From JBHJHK01 sp050330975 (GTDB taxonomy: Bacteria > Pseudomonadota > Gammaproteobacteria > Competibacterales > Competibacteraceae), in NCBI GenBank assembly GCA_050330975.1, contig JBHJHK010000501.1:1-7169 (forward strand): a stretch of DNA of 7,169 nucleotides, in the 5' to 3' direction. The translations under genes were made by a program, and so were the position numbers. The notes under the pieces are model-generated. The model made no database searches. It saw only the letters and a list, made by a program, of their open reading frames with translations, and had not been told where the DNA came from. Of the stretch, positions 6,150 through 7,169 are shown piece by piece; the stretch's first letter is position 1; every line of letters begins with the position of its first letter.

Positions 6150-6780
6150 AAATTTAGCGGTGGCCATCGACCGCACCCCGGTGTTGCGGGGGGTACACTT
6201 GACCGTACCCGAGGGGGCTTTGATGGGCCTCATCGGCCGCAACGGCGCCGGTAAGACCACGTTGTTGCGCAGCGTCATGGGCTTGGTGCGCCCCACGGGG
6301 GGCACCGTGCGCCTGGCGGGGCGGGATTGCACTTTCGACAAGCCCCACCGCCGGGTCGCCGCCCACATCGGCTACATGCCCGAGGATCGGCGCCTGGTGC
6401 CGGGGTTGTCGGCGGCGGACAACGTCTGTATCCCCGCCTGGTCGGTGGGACTCGACGACGTCCAGGCCCGCTTGCAGTGGATCTATCGCTTGATGCCCGA
6501 AGTGGAGGGCTTTGCCCCGCGCCGCGCCCTCCAGCTGTCGGGGGGGCAACAAAAACTGGTGGCTTTGGCCCGGGCGTTGATGGTGGGGCGGCGGCTATTG
6601 TTGTTGGACGAACCCTTCGAGGGCATTGCCCCGGCGTTGTCCCAGCGCTTGCTGGAGGTGCTCCAGGCCCTCAAGGGGGAGGGCTTGTCGATTTTGCTCG
6701 CCGAGTCCGACGACGTCCACTCGGCGGGTTTGGTGGACGGGGCTTATACCATCGAGCGCGGGGTGGTGACCGCCCGTTGA
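6136..6780 (+). CDS. livF-like: LivF-type ATP-binding subunit of the ABC importer, non-canonical H-loop
   Basis: Starting from the GTG at 6136 the product has 214 residues, slightly short for LivF (usually about 230-240). Walker A is GRNGAGKT (34-41), the segment GYMPEDRRLVPGLS (79-92) is the LivF-type Q-loop region, the signature is LSGGQQK (134-140) and Walker B is LLLLDEP (154-160) with Glu159. The switch position after Walker B reads LLAESDD (187-193): Ser191 sits where ABC ATPases have His and where many LivF proteins have Gln. This should be the weaker ATPase half of the LivG-LivF pair. GGGGAGA (6124-6130) lies 5 nt before the GTG and supports this start; an in-frame ATG at 6037 lies deep inside livG and adds no family similarity. 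The gene overlaps livG by 14 nt. Confidence 0.9.
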   Translation: MLTVENLAVAIDRTPVLRGVHLTVPEGALMGLIGRNGAGKTTLLRSVMGLVRPTGGTVRLAGRDCTFDKPHRRVAAHIGYMPEDRRLVPGLSAADNVCIPAWSVGLDDVQARLQWIYRLMPEVEGFAPRRALQLSGGQQKLVALARALMVGRRLLLLDEPFEGIAPALSQRLLEVLQALKGEGLSILLAESDDVHSAGLVDGAYTIERGVVTAR

Positions 6781-6782
6781 GG

Positions 6783-6812
6783 CCCCGCGAGACCTCGGGG
6801 AGAGCCCCGGGG
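6783..6812 (+). other. GC-rich intercistronic hairpin between livF and the alcohol dehydrogenase
   Basis: Positions 6793-6800 pair with 6805-6812 (eight pairs, one G-U) around the tetraloop AGAG. An upstream arm, CCCCG at 6783-6787, can instead pair with CGGGG at 6796-6800. The ribosome binding site of the next gene begins 2 nt after the stem. No T tract follows, so it is not a typical terminator. It could slow or tune translation or decay at the transporter/dehydrogenase boundary. Confidence 0.5.
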
Positions 6813-6813
6813 C

Positions 6814-6820
6814 AGGAGAG
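6814..6820 (+). promoter_or_regulatory. Ribosome binding site of the iron-type alcohol dehydrogenase
   Basis: AGGAGAG lies 6 nt before the GTG at 6827. It fixes the start of the last gene. Confidence 0.7.
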
Positions 6821-6826
6821 AAGACT

Positions 6827-7169
6827 GTGGACTTTGAATTTCGCACCGTACCCTTGATCATCAATCGCTTTGGGGCCAGTGGGGCCTTGGGGGAGTTATT
6901 GACGGCCCAGTTTGCCCCTCGGCGGGTGCTCGTGGTGAGCGACCCCGGCGTGGTGGCCGCCGGCCTGTTGCGCCAACCCCTGGCCAGTCTGGAGGCCGCC
7001 GGCATTGAGGCGGCGGTATTCGCCCAGGGGGTGGCCGATCCCCCCGAGGCGGGGGTGTTGGCGGCCGCCCAACGGGCCGGGGCGTTGGGGGCCCAGGTGA
7101 TCGTGGGGTTGGGAGGGGGCAGTTCCCTGGACGTGGCCAAACTGGCGGCGGTCCTGGCCCAGGGGGATC
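6827..7169 (+). CDS. Iron-type (group III) alcohol dehydrogenase, N-terminal part, cut by the window edge
   Basis: The first 114 residues are visible; the family is usually about 380-400. The start MDFEFRTVPLIINRFGASGALGELL matches the N-terminal strand and helix of Fe-ADH proteins. RRVLVVSDPGV (32-42) is the second strand of the nucleotide-binding domain, and GLGGGSSLDVAK (94-105) is the diagnostic GGGSxxDxxK motif that binds the NAD(P) pyrophosphate. The metal-binding Asp and His residues lie beyond the edge, so metal dependence cannot be checked. Family members interconvert alcohols and aldehydes (lactaldehyde, 1,3-propanediol, 4-hydroxybutyrate, sulfonated alcohols) or reduce maleylacetate. 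It starts with GTG behind a good ribosome binding site 46 nt after livF, so it is probably the next gene of the transporter operon and may act on the imported compound. Confidence 0.9.
   Translation, partial: MDFEFRTVPLIINRFGASGALGELLTAQFAPRRVLVVSDPGVVAAGLLRQPLASLEAAGIEAAVFAQGVADPPEAGVLAAAQRAGALGAQVIVGLGGGSSLDVAKLAAVLAQGD

Noticed and set aside
5483..6260. A 21-bp exact direct repeat: 5483-5503 in livG and 6240-6260 in livF
   Set aside because: Both copies encode the Walker A core (NGAGKTT) of paralogous ATPases, so common function explains it. It could still serve as a recombination site, but nothing indicates that.

Overview
The window looks like a high-GC, probably proteobacterial chromosome segment. 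A gammaproteobacterium is my best guess, from the YhgA-type Rpn nuclease and the gene style, but nothing here fixes the taxon. No RNA gene, CRISPR array, insertion sequence or phage gene is visible.

Layout. At the left edge a minus-strand gene (1-713, running off the edge) encodes a Rpn/YhgA-like PD-(D/E)XK nuclease. A 258-bp divergent spacer (714-971) follows, holding the Rpn ribosome binding site, a possible promoter and a small leader hairpin. All remaining genes lie on the plus strand: a beta-hydroxyacid dehydrogenase-family oxidoreductase (972-1859), a 231-bp spacer, a complete branched-chain-amino-acid-type (HAAT/Liv) ABC importer in the order binding protein, LivH, LivM, LivG, LivF (2091-6780), and the first 114 codons of an iron-type alcohol dehydrogenase (6827 to the right edge). 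The transporter genes are tightly packed: an ATGA overlap joins livM and livG, and livG overlaps livF by 14 nt. GC-rich hairpins lie after the binding protein gene and after livF.

How the genes may work together. A Liv-type importer flanked by two oxidoreductases suggests uptake and redox conversion of one small anionic organic compound, not simple leucine uptake. The first dehydrogenase lacks the usual Ser-Gly-Gly substrate loop. It carries a Thr-Arg-Thr loop and a Lys/Asn/Ser set spaced exactly as I remember in E. coli sulfolactaldehyde reductase YihU. A C3 sulfonate or similar strong-acid substrate is therefore a testable hypothesis, not a conclusion. Both ATPases carry non-standard motifs (LPQG signature in LivG, Ser at the H-loop position in LivF), so the importer belongs to a divergent Liv subgroup. 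The most unusual nucleic-acid feature is the binding-protein/livH junction, where a perfect 10-bp hairpin overlaps a run of six G-tracts that includes the livH ribosome binding site.
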